From Planctomycetota bacterium (GTDB lineage: Bacteria; Planctomycetota; UBA1135; GCA-002686595): 15,498 nucleotides of DNA. Where the stretch lies: the NCBI GenBank assembly GCA_027623615.1, contig JAQBVH010000011.1, forward strand, positions 1 to 15,498. Reading direction: 5' to 3'. The translations under genes and the position numbers were made by a program. Below, one piece after another: positions 1 to 7,023 of this stretch; position 1 is the first letter of the stretch, and every line of letters starts with the position of its first letter. The notes beneath the pieces were generated by a model. It saw nothing but the letters and a program-made list of their open reading frames with translations, ran no database searches and had not been told where the DNA came from.

Positions 1-1251
1 GTCGACCTTGCGCTCCTGCTCGCCGAGGCGCCGGACGCTCGCGAAGCCAAGGCCGCGAGCAAGCTGCGCCGCCACTACCGCAGCCGCCATGCTCCACGGT
101 GGGTCGCCCTGATCGATGAGCGCGATGCACTCCAGACCGAGCGCACCGCGTTCGAGAATGGTCTCCCGACAACACTGATCAGCCGCGAGATGGAGACGCC
201 GCGCCCGGCGTACCTGCTCGTGCGCGGCGCCTACGACGTCCGCGGTGACGAGGTGCAGCGCGCGCTGCCCGCCGCCCTGCCCGCCTTGCCCGAGGGCCAG
301 CCCCTCGACCGCCTCGGCTTCGCGCGCTGGCTGGTCTCCGGCGAGCACCCCTTGACCGCGCGCGTCACCGTCAACCGCCTCTGGCAGCAGTTCTACGGCG
401 TCGGCATCGTCAAGACGACCGAGGACTTCGGCTCCCAGGGCGAGTACCCGGTGCATCCGGAGCTGCTCGATTGGCTGGCCGTCGAGTTCGTCGAGTCGGG
501 TTGGGACCAGAAGGCGCTGGTCCGCAAGTTCGTGACCTCGGCCGCGTACCGCCAGAGCTCGCGGGTGACCGCCGAGCTCTACGAGCGCGACCCGGACAAC
601 CGGCTGCTGGCGCGCGGCCCGCGCTTCCGCTTGAGCGGGGAGGAGATCCGCGACACGGCGCTCTACCTCTCCGGCCTGCTGATCGAGACGATGGGCGGCC
701 CGAGCGTGCGGCCCTACCAGCCGGACGGCGTCTGGTTCGCGGTCGGCTACAGCGGCAGCAACACGGTGCGCTACAGCCAGGACCAGGGCGAGGCGCTGTG
801 GCGCCGCAGCCTCTACACGTTCTGGAAGCGCACGGCGCCGCCGCCGAACATGGTCTCGTTCGACGCGCCGAGCCGCGAAGCCTGCACCGTGCAGCGCACG
901 CGCACGATCACGCCTCAGCAGGCGCTCGTGCTCTGGAACGACCCCACCTACGTGGAGGCCGCCCGTCACCTGGCCGCGCGCGTCCTGCGCGAGGGCGGCG
1001 ACGACGACGTGGCCCGGGTGCGCTGGGCCTACCGCACGGTGGTCGGCAAGACCCCCACGGCGATCCAGGAGCGCGCGCTCGTGCGCGGCCTGGATGCGCA
1101 GAGAACGCTCGCCGCCGAGGAGGCCGCGGCCAAGCTGCTCGAGGTCGGCGACACCCCGCGCATCGACGGGCTCGACCCGGTCGAGCACACCGCGTGGACC
1201 AACCTGGCCACGGCGCTCTTCTCCCTGCCCCAGGCGATCACCCGCGGTTGA
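1..1251 (+). CDS. DUF1553 (PSD1-type) protein, C-terminal part, 5' end outside window
   Basis: The frame is open from base 1 and ends at TGA 1249-1251, leaving 416 visible residues. An ATG at 190 lies inside the conserved domain, so it is not the real start. Family-typical segments are visible: the [13 protein letters not shown] stretch near residues 73-85, NRLWQQFYG at 125-133, [20 protein letters not shown] shortly after, and a C-terminal [23 protein letters not shown] block. Full-length relatives are large exported planctomycete proteins that often carry an N-terminal cytochrome-c-like domain and DUF1549 before DUF1553; those parts would lie to the left. The biochemical role of the family is unsettled, and polysaccharide degradation is often suggested. 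The family's usual terminal NLDEFITR-like motif is altered here to [10 protein letters not shown]. Only 2 bp separate it from the next gene, a DUF1501 protein and its standard partner. Confidence 0.93.
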   Translation, partial: VDLALLLAEAPDAREAKAASKLRRHYRSRHAPRWVALIDERDALQTERTAFENGLPTTLISREMETPRPAYLLVRGAYDVRGDEVQRALPAALPALPEGQPLDRLGFARWLVSGEHPLTARVTVNRLWQQFYGVGIVKTTEDFGSQGEYPVHPELLDWLAVEFVESGWDQKALVRKFVTSAAYRQSSRVTAELYERDPDNRLLARGPRFRLSGEEIRDTALYLSGLLIETMGGPSVRPYQPDGVWFAVGYSGSNTVRYSQDQGEALWRRSLYTFWKRTAPPPNMVSFDAPSREACTVQRTRTITPQQALVLWNDPTYVEAARHLAARVLREGGDDDVARVRWAYRTVVGKTPTAIQERALVRGLDAQRTLAAEEAAAKLLEVGDTPRIDGLDPVEHTAWTNLATALFSLPQAITRG

Positions 1252-1253
1252 CC

Positions 1254-2705
1254 ATGGATCCTCTCCAACAGCGACATCAGCTCCTCACCCGCCGCTCCCT
1301 GCTGCGCGGCACCACCGGCGGCCTGGGCGCCGCCGCCGTCGGCAGCCTGCTCGGCCCGCAAGCCTTCGGCGGCGGTGGCTTCGACTCCGGCATCCTGCGC
1401 GGTCCCCACTTCGCGCCGAAGGCCAAGCGGGTCATCTGCCTGTTCATGTCGGGCGCGCCGAGCCAGATCGACATGTGGGACCACAAGCCCGGTCTGCGCG
1501 AGCGCTACGACGAGGACCTGCCCGACTCGATCCGCAAGGGGCAGCGCTTCACGACGATGACCTCGGGGCAGGCGCGCTTCCCGGTCGCGCCGAGCAAGTT
1601 CTCCTTCGCGCAGCACGGCCAGAGCGGCACCTGGGTCTCCGAGCTGTTGCCGCACACGGCGACCAAGGTCGACCAGATGGCGGTCGTGCGCTCGATGTAC
1701 ACCGAGGCGATCAACCACGACCCGGCGATGACGTTCTTCCAGAGCGGCTCCGAGCAGCCGGGTCGTCCGAGCCTGGGCGCCTGGCTCTCGTACGGGCTGG
1801 GCAGCATGAACGCGGACCTGCCGACCTACGTCGTGATGACGCCGACCTGGACCGGTCGGCGCGAGGCGCAGGCCCTCTACAACCGCCTGTGGGACACCGG
1901 CTTCCTGCCCTCGCGGCACCAGGGCGTGTCGCTGCGGGCCAAGGGTGACCCGATCCTCTACCTCAACGACCCCGAGGGCGTGACGCGCCAGGCGCGCCGC
2001 CAGATGCTCGACACGGTGTCCGAGCTGACCGAGGCCGAGTACGCCGAGGTCGGCGACCCGGCGCTCATCCACCGCCTCGACCAGTACGAGATGGCCTTCC
2101 GCATGCAGGCCTCGGTGCCGGACCTGGTCGACATCGGCAGCGAGCCCCAGCACGTCCTCGACCTGTACGGCCCCGAGGCCACCAAGCCGGGGACGTTCGC
2201 GGCCAGCGCGCTGCTCTCGCGACGGTTGGTCGAACGCGGCGTGCGCTTCGTGCAGCTCTACCACCGCGGCTGGGACCAGCACGGCAACGTGGCCGGTGAC
2301 CTGCCCAACCAGTGCCGCGACATCGACCAGGCCTGCGCGGGCCTGTTGTCCGACCTGGAGCAGCGCGGGCTGCTCGAGGACACCCTCGTGATGTGGGGTG
2401 GCGAGTTCGGCCGCACGGTGTACTGCCAGGGCGGGCTGAGCGAGGACAACTACGGCCGCGACCACCACCCGCGCTGCTTCACCTGGTGGCTGGCCGGCGC
2501 GGGGATCAAGGGCGGCGTCGTCCACGGAGAGACCGACGACTACTCCTACAACATCGTCAAGGACGGCGTGCACGTGCATGACCTCAACGCGACGATCCTG
2601 CACCTGCTGGGCATCGATCACGAGCGCCTCACCCATCGCTTCCAGGGCCGGGATTTCAGGCTCACGGACGTGCACGGCGAGCTGGTGCATCCCATCTTGG
2701 CCTGA
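1254..2705 (+). CDS. DUF1501 protein, alkaline-phosphatase/sulfatase-like fold, Tat-exported
   Basis: This 483-residue protein begins at ATG 1254, just after the upstream stop. Its frame is open much further upstream, but only this start places the signal at the N-terminus. A twin-arginine signal TRRSLLRG lies at residues 12-19 and is followed by a Gly/Ala-rich hydrophobic stretch to about residue 35, so Tat export is likely. DUF1501 landmarks include [20 protein letters not shown] (61-80), GWDQH (339-343), WGGEFGRT (381-388), GRDHHP (401-406) and the C-terminal [15 protein letters not shown] (442-456). The Asp/His-rich motifs match the metal-site pattern of the sulfatase-like fold, but activity has not been established for most members. 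DUF1501 genes usually follow a DUF1549/DUF1553 gene, as here, and the two products presumably act together in the periplasm. No clear Shine-Dalgarno is visible, so translation may be coupled to the upstream gene. Confidence 0.95.
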   Translation: MDPLQQRHQLLTRRSLLRGTTGGLGAAAVGSLLGPQAFGGGGFDSGILRGPHFAPKAKRVICLFMSGAPSQIDMWDHKPGLRERYDEDLPDSIRKGQRFTTMTSGQARFPVAPSKFSFAQHGQSGTWVSELLPHTATKVDQMAVVRSMYTEAINHDPAMTFFQSGSEQPGRPSLGAWLSYGLGSMNADLPTYVVMTPTWTGRREAQALYNRLWDTGFLPSRHQGVSLRAKGDPILYLNDPEGVTRQARRQMLDTVSELTEAEYAEVGDPALIHRLDQYEMAFRMQASVPDLVDIGSEPQHVLDLYGPEATKPGTFAASALLSRRLVERGVRFVQLYHRGWDQHGNVAGDLPNQCRDIDQACAGLLSDLEQRGLLEDTLVMWGGEFGRTVYCQGGLSEDNYGRDHHPRCFTWWLAGAGIKGGVVHGETDDYSYNIVKDGVHVHDLNATILHLLGIDHERLTHRFQGRDFRLTDVHGELVHPILA

Positions 2706-3436
2706 TGCTGCGCGCCACGCTCCTCCTCGCTGCCCTGGCCCTGTCGGCCTGCGCCGCGACGTCTTCCCCGTCCGACCCCTCCGCGATCCCTGGCACCGGC
2801 TTCGTCGGCCGCGTCGTCCTCCACGGCCCGGCGCCGGAGCGCGCGCGGCACGGGCTCGAGCCCGCGCTGGCCGCGATCACCGGCAGCGACGAGTACGTCG
2901 ACGAGCTGTGGCTGGTCGACGGTGAGGGCGGGGTCCAGAACGCCGTGGTGCTGCTGGAGCCTCTCGGAGACACACCCGCGCCGCCGCTCGAGCCCGCGCA
3001 GACCGCCCTATTCGAGAAGGTCGGCGCCTGGTACGAGCCGCGCGTGCTCGTGATCCCGGCCGGAACGACGGTCACCCTGAGCAACCGCAACAGCATCTGC
3101 AACGGCTTCGTCGCGCGCGCCCGCAGGAACGAGGGGTTCAACACGACCCTCAGCATCGGCATGGAGCGCACCTCGAAGTTCGACGCGCCCGAGGCCGTCC
3201 ACGTGATCTGCGACGCGCGCCCGTACATGCGCGGCGCGATCGTCGCGGTCGACACCCCCCACCACCGCCTGACCGGGGCGGACGGCCGGTTCGCGTTCCA
3301 GGACCTCGCGCCGGGCAGGTATCGCCTGCGGGTCTGGCACGAGGCGGGGGGCTGGGTGAAGGGCTTGGGCGAGGTGCTGGTCGTCGGGGGCGAGCAGCTG
3401 CGCCGCGAGGTCTCCCTCGCAGCACCCGGCGATTGA
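2705..3436 (+). CDS. Lipoprotein with cupredoxin-like domain and carboxypeptidase-regulatory-like tail
   Basis: The ATG overlaps the upstream TGA by one base (TGATG), which suggests translational coupling. The 243-residue product starts with a lipoprotein signal whose lipobox LSAC ends at Cys16. A cupredoxin-like region follows, with PAGTTVTLSNRNS at 118-130 and CDARPYMRGAIVAVD at 169-183. After it comes a short Ig/carboxypeptidase-regulatory-like segment (TGADGRFAFQDLAPGRYRLR, 190-209, then VWHEAGG). This layout is familiar from planctomycete 'methylamine utilization-like' or plastocyanin-like proteins. In those relatives as I know them, the copper-loop patterns are HN(V/I) and C-x-x-H-P-x-M. 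Here the first reads CNG (132-134) and the second has Arg172 in place of His, while Cys169 and Met175 remain. Copper binding may therefore be altered or lost. A role as a surface accessory protein to the DUF1553/DUF1501 pair is inferred from position only. Confidence 0.82.
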   Translation: MLRATLLLAALALSACAATSSPSDPSAIPGTGFVGRVVLHGPAPERARHGLEPALAAITGSDEYVDELWLVDGEGGVQNAVVLLEPLGDTPAPPLEPAQTALFEKVGAWYEPRVLVIPAGTTVTLSNRNSICNGFVARARRNEGFNTTLSIGMERTSKFDAPEAVHVICDARPYMRGAIVAVDTPHHRLTGADGRFAFQDLAPGRYRLRVWHEAGGWVKGLGEVLVVGGEQLRREVSLAAPGD

Positions 3437-3470
3437 GGCGACACGGCGCCACCCAGCGCATGTCCGCTGC

Positions 3471-3974
3471 ATGAACGAACCGAAGCGTCGCCGTCGCTGG
3501 CTGCCTTGGCTGTTCGGCCTGGGCGTGCTCGCCCTGCTTGGCTGGGGCGCCTCGGTCGCGATGCTCGCGAACTGGAGCGACTTGCGAGTCGCCCCTCAGG
3601 CAGAGGCTCACGAGGTGTTCCAGGCACGGCTGAAGGGGCCCGCGAGCGGGCTCCCGTACCTGACCGTCGATGCGGAGGGCAACGTCCACGTGGACCGCTC
3701 CCTCGAGATCGACCCCGAAGATCTCGAGGTGCTCGTGGTGCTCGCCTGGGAGCCCGAGAACGAACGCTTGCTCGAAACGCGCCTGCCCTGGTGGTTCGTC
3801 AAGATGAAGTCGACGCGGCACTTCAACCTGGGGACGGCGGTCACTTTCGTCGCCAAGGACTGGGACCACCTGAACCTGTCGGTGACCGAGGACGACCTCG
3901 AAGCCCGTGGCCCCGGCCTGGTGCTCGATGTGACTCGCGAAGACGGCGCGCGGCTCCTGCTCTGGACGGAGTGA
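3471..3974 (+). CDS. Single-pass membrane protein of unknown function
   Basis: I do not recognise a family. The 167-residue product has a very basic N-terminus (KRRRR at 5-9), then a hydrophobic helix at about residues 11-33 rich in Leu, Gly and Trp. This predicts a cytoplasmic N-terminus and about 130 residues outside the membrane. The soluble part has alternating hydrophobic residues consistent with beta strands, an acidic patch (IDPEDLEV, 80-87) and an aromatic LPWWFVKMK segment at 105-113. No catalytic motif or cysteine pair is visible. The gene starts 34 bp after the lipoprotein gene and ends 13 bp before the esterase gene, so it is probably in the same operon. No clear Shine-Dalgarno precedes the ATG. 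Codon use matches the neighbours and the opposite frames look like shadows, which supports a real gene. Confidence 0.75.
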   Translation: MNEPKRRRRWLPWLFGLGVLALLGWGASVAMLANWSDLRVAPQAEAHEVFQARLKGPASGLPYLTVDAEGNVHVDRSLEIDPEDLEVLVVLAWEPENERLLETRLPWWFVKMKSTRHFNLGTAVTFVAKDWDHLNLSVTEDDLEARGPGLVLDVTREDGARLLLWTE

Positions 3975-3987
3975 GTAGGATGCGCCC

Positions 3988-5124
3988 ATGCTCCTGCGCG
4001 CCCTGATCCTCGTCCTCGCCGGCTCCGCGTCCCTCGCCCAGGACGCCAAGCCGGTCAAGGTGTTCCTGCTCGCCGGCCAGTCGAACATGGAGGGCAAGGG
4101 CTTCCCCGAGCCCCTCGCCTACCAGGTCTCGACCGAAGAGTTCCGCACGCGCTGGACGCGCTTCATCGCAGGCGGCGACCACGCGGCGTTCACCGCGCGT
4201 TACCAGGCCTCGCTCGAGAAGGACCCAGGCAACCCCGAGTTCGCCTGGAGCGAGCGCGACGACGTGTGGATCGACTTCCTCGGTCGCCATGGCAACCTGA
4301 CCGTCGGCTACGGCGTGCCGAGCAAGGGCTTCGGACCGGAGTACATGTTCGGCCAGGTGCTGGGCGATCACTTCGAGGAGCCGGTGCTGTTGATCAAGAC
4401 CGCCTGGGGCGGCAAGTCCATCGGACGCGACTTCCGCTCGCCGAGCACGATGCCGAGCGCTGAGGAGTTCGCGGCGATGGCCAGCGAGGAGAACGCGCAG
4501 CGCAAGGAGCACAACGAGAAGCACCCGGACAAGGTCAAGCCCATGACCACCGCAGAAGAGATCGCGGGCCCCTATGGTCACTTCTACCGGGAGACCCTGC
4601 GCTACACCCGTGAGTGCCTCGCGGACCTCGAAGGCCGCTTCCCTGGCTACGCGGGCCAGGGCTACGAGCTGGCGGGCTTCGTCTGGTTCCAAGGCTGGAA
4701 CGACCAGTTCAACCCGGAGTGGGCCGACAACCATGGCAACTACCTGGCCGCCATGCTGCAGGACCTGCGCGGTGACCTCGGCGTCCCGGATCTGCCCGCC
4801 GTGATCGGCGTGGTCGGCTTCGACGGCCCCCACGACAAGCCCCTGGACGGCAAGGGCAACGAGACCGCCCGCGCCAAGATCAAGCGCGGCCAGGCGGCGA
4901 TGCAGGTGCGCTTCGGGGGCAGCGTGCGCAGCGTGACGACCGCCGAGTTCTGGGACATGGAGGCCGACGCGATCTACCGCGGCCCGGGCGGCTGGTCCAA
5001 GGACCCCGACCGCTGGCGCCAGCACGGCAACGACTTCCCCTACCACTACTACGGCAGCCCCTGGTTCTTCTCCCAGGCGGGCGAGGCCTTCGGGAAGGCG
5101 ATGGTCGAGCTGGTGAGGGACTGA
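3988..5124 (+). CDS. Secreted SGNH esterase, SASA / carbohydrate-esterase-6-like
   Basis: This 378-residue protein has a Sec signal (residues 1 to about 17, ending SLAQ). The sialate O-acetylesterase-like (SASA, formerly DUF303) fold follows. Block I is FLLAGQSNMEG (26-36) with nucleophile Ser32. GFGPEYMFG (115-123), KTAWGGKS (137-144), the WFQGWND block (233-239) and the C-terminal DFPYHYYGSP (349-358), supplying likely Asp349 and His353, complete the SGNH pattern. The expected reaction is removal of O-acetyl groups from sugars or xylan-like polysaccharides; the exact substrate is unknown. Two stretches, about 37-112 and 150-200, look like long charged insertions compared with compact CE6 enzymes. 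An AGGA Shine-Dalgarno at 3977-3980 sits 7 nt before the ATG and supports this start. The next gene overlaps by TGATG, so the esterase and the hydrolase are probably made together. Confidence 0.9.
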   Translation: MLLRALILVLAGSASLAQDAKPVKVFLLAGQSNMEGKGFPEPLAYQVSTEEFRTRWTRFIAGGDHAAFTARYQASLEKDPGNPEFAWSERDDVWIDFLGRHGNLTVGYGVPSKGFGPEYMFGQVLGDHFEEPVLLIKTAWGGKSIGRDFRSPSTMPSAEEFAAMASEENAQRKEHNEKHPDKVKPMTTAEEIAGPYGHFYRETLRYTRECLADLEGRFPGYAGQGYELAGFVWFQGWNDQFNPEWADNHGNYLAAMLQDLRGDLGVPDLPAVIGVVGFDGPHDKPLDGKGNETARAKIKRGQAAMQVRFGGSVRSVTTAEFWDMEADAIYRGPGGWSKDPDRWRQHGNDFPYHYYGSPWFFSQAGEAFGKAMVELVRD

Positions 5125-5852
5125 TGCCGGCCGTACCGACCGAGCTTCGCAATCGCGGTGGCGAGCGCCTCGACCACGCCTTCACCCCGGGCAGTCAGGA
5201 CCGCAGCGACCTGGTGATCATCGGGCACGGGGTGACCTCCCATCACGACCGGCCCTACTTCCGCGACCTCGCGGACGCGTTCGCAGCGCGCGGCGTGGCC
5301 TCGCTCGCCGTGACCTGGTCGGGCAACGGCAACTCCGAGGGGAGCTTCGAGGACTGCACGATCTCGAAGGAGGTCGACGACCTGCGCGCGATCCTCGATG
5401 CCCTCGAGGGCTGGAACGTGGGCTACGCCGGCCACAGCATGGGCGGCGCGGTGGGCGTGCTCTGCGCGGCGGACGAGCCGCGCATCCGCGCGCTGTGCTC
5501 GCTCGCGGGCATGGTCCACGTGCAGCGCTTCGTGGAGACCGTGTTCGGCCACCTCGCGCCGGGCGAGGCCATGCTCGACCGTCCCGAGTGCCCCCTCTCG
5601 GGCGCCTTCCTCGCGGACGCCGCCCGCATCGTCGACGTGCTGCCCTCCGCCGCGGGACTCGAGGTGCCCTGGCGCCTGGTCCACGGCACCGAGGACGAGC
5701 TCGTCCCCTACACCGACTCCGAGGACGCCCACACCGCCAACCCGGCGGCGGAGCTCGTCCCCCTGGCGGGTGCCGACCACCGCTTCACCGACCGGCACGC
5801 CGAGCTGTGCGCGGCTGTCGCGCCGTGGTTCGACGCCCAGCTCGCGCGCTGA
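5124..5852 (+). CDS. Alpha/beta hydrolase (serine esterase-like), cytoplasmic
   Basis: The 242-residue product starts at an ATG overlapping the esterase stop (TGATG). It has no signal peptide. The alpha/beta hydrolase pattern is complete. An oxyanion-type motif IIGHGVTSHHDRP lies at 32-44, the nucleophile elbow GHSMGG at 103-108 (Ser105), an acid-bearing HGTEDELVP at 187-195 (Asp191), and a terminal GADHRFTD with His219. SWSGNGNSEG-like spacing (TWSGNGNSEGSF, 64-75) is typical of the DUF1749/BAAT/dienelactone-hydrolase-like group acting on small esters or acyl compounds. The substrate cannot be told. Coupling to the secreted SASA esterase suggests that it handles an ester or acylated product taken up after extracellular deacetylation, but this is inferred from position only. 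The stop is one base from the stop of the convergent Rieske gene. Confidence 0.9.
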   Translation: MPAVPTELRNRGGERLDHAFTPGSQDRSDLVIIGHGVTSHHDRPYFRDLADAFAARGVASLAVTWSGNGNSEGSFEDCTISKEVDDLRAILDALEGWNVGYAGHSMGGAVGVLCAADEPRIRALCSLAGMVHVQRFVETVFGHLAPGEAMLDRPECPLSGAFLADAARIVDVLPSAAGLEVPWRLVHGTEDELVPYTDSEDAHTANPAAELVPLAGADHRFTDRHAELCAAVAPWFDAQLAR

Positions 5853-5853
5853 C

Positions 5854-6963
5854 TCAGTCCTTCAGCGCCTCGAACAGCAAACGGTGGAAGTGGTGTTCGC
5901 CCACCTCCACCTGGGGCGCATAGCGCCCGCGCTCGTAGGACGCGGCGCCGAGGCCCAGCTGCACGGACTCGCAGATCGCGATGTCCTCTTGCTGGGTGAC
6001 CGCGCTCTGCGCGACGCTCTCGGCGATGAAGTCCTCGCTGCCCGCCGGCTCCTCGAAGAAGAAGTCGTAGACCACCTGGCAGCGGTCCGGGCCGACCGGG
6101 ATGACCAGGTTCGAGTCGAGGCAGCTGCCGTAGCGGTTCAGCATGAAGTTCGGGAACAACCAGGCATACAGGGCACCGTCCCCCATGCGCTGCCTGGCCT
6201 CGAAGTCGATGCGCGGGTCGTCGACCGCTGAGGTCCCCGTCGACTGCAGCGAGCTGCGCGCGAAGGTCTCCGTGCGGTAGGTCGTCATGTCGATCTGCGC
6301 GTCGAGGGTCGGATGCATGTGCGGGATGTGGTAGCCGCCGTCGAGGTAGTTGTCGACGTAGACCTTCCAGTTGCAGCCGATGTCCCAGGTCGTGCTCGAG
6401 AGGTAGGTCAGCCGGTCCCAGCCGCTCGCCTGCAGCTTCCCGTCGAGCTCCGGCACGCGCTCCAACAGCGCCGTCGCCGCGAGGTCGAAGTTCACGAAGA
6501 CCCACGGCCCCCACACCTCGACCTGGATCGGCGGCAACGACATCGCGGCGCGGTCGAAGTCCTGGATCCCGGCCATGCGCGGCGCGCTCTTCAACGTGCC
6601 ATCGAGGCCGTAGCTCCAGGCGTGGTAGCCGCAAACGAGCTTCTCCGCCCGGCCGCAGCCCTGCACGACCTCGCGGCCCTTGTGCCGGCACGTGTTCGCG
6701 AACCCGCGCAGCTCGCCGTCCATGCCGCGCACGACCACCCAGGGTTCCCCGGCGACCACGCCGCTCGCGTACGCGCCAGGCGTTGCCAGGTCCGCCACGC
6801 GGGCCACGGGGGTCCACTCGCGACGGAACACGCGCTCGCGCTCGAGCGCGAAGAGCTCGGGCGAGACGTACCAGGACGAAGGCGGGGTCCAGGCGCGCTC
6901 GATCGGGATGGCGGGGTCGAAGCGCAGGACCTCGTCCTGTACGGTGCGGCGCGCGACGGTCAT
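5854..6963 (-). CDS. Rieske non-heme iron oxygenase, alpha subunit (choline/carnitine monooxygenase-like)
   Basis: The 369-residue protein has an N-terminal Rieske [2Fe-2S] domain with CRH at 92-94 and CGYH at 111-114, i.e. C-x-H-x16-C-x-x-H (ligands Cys92, His94, Cys111, His114). The C-terminal catalytic domain carries VDNYLDGGYHIPHMHP (203-218). His212 and His215 are the likely mononuclear iron ligands, Asp204 the likely electron-bridging residue, and Asp327 in the QQEDIAICESVQLGL block (324-338) the third ligand. That block and the C-terminal GEHHFHRLL resemble choline, carnitine and glycine-betaine monooxygenases, so a quaternary amine or related substrate is possible but unproven. A GGAGAAG Shine-Dalgarno (6972-6978 on this strand) lies 8 nt before the ATG. 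No reductase, ferredoxin or beta subunit is in the window. The gene lies 60 bp downstream of the 500-aa exported protein gene on the same strand. Confidence 0.93.
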   Translation of the reverse strand: MTVARRTVQDEVLRFDPAIPIERAWTPPSSWYVSPELFALERERVFRREWTPVARVADLATPGAYASGVVAGEPWVVVRGMDGELRGFANTCRHKGREVVQGCGRAEKLVCGYHAWSYGLDGTLKSAPRMAGIQDFDRAAMSLPPIQVEVWGPWVFVNFDLAATALLERVPELDGKLQASGWDRLTYLSSTTWDIGCNWKVYVDNYLDGGYHIPHMHPTLDAQIDMTTYRTETFARSSLQSTGTSAVDDPRIDFEARQRMGDGALYAWLFPNFMLNRYGSCLDSNLVIPVGPDRCQVVYDFFFEEPAGSEDFIAESVAQSAVTQQEDIAICESVQLGLGAASYERGRYAPQVEVGEHHFHRLLFEALKD

Positions 6964-6993
6964 GCGCTCATCTTCTCCGGTCGAGCGCCCTCA

Positions 6994-7008
6994 GGCCAGA
7001 CGCTGGCC
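6994..7008. other. Short perfect hairpin between two minus-strand genes
   Basis: GGCCAG at 6994-6999 pairs with CTGGCC at 7003-7008 around the 3-nt loop ACG. It lies in the 60-bp gap after the stop of the 500-aa exported protein gene and before the Rieske gene. No T-run follows on the minus strand, so it is not a convincing intrinsic terminator. It could mark an mRNA processing or stability element, or be chance in GC-rich DNA. Confidence 0.3.
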
Positions 7009-7023
7009 CGCGCGTCCCGCATC

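Noticed and set aside
471..1253. Upstream in-frame extension of the DUF1501 gene to 471
   Set aside because: The added residues are Arg/Gly/Ala-rich shadow of the DUF1553 gene. The Tat signal only makes sense with the start at 1254.
1029..2690. Long minus-strand open frame (553 codons) opposite the DUF1553 and DUF1501 genes
   Set aside because: It is low-complexity, Arg/Ala/Val/His-rich and has no family motifs. It mirrors the G/C-biased third positions of two well-supported genes.
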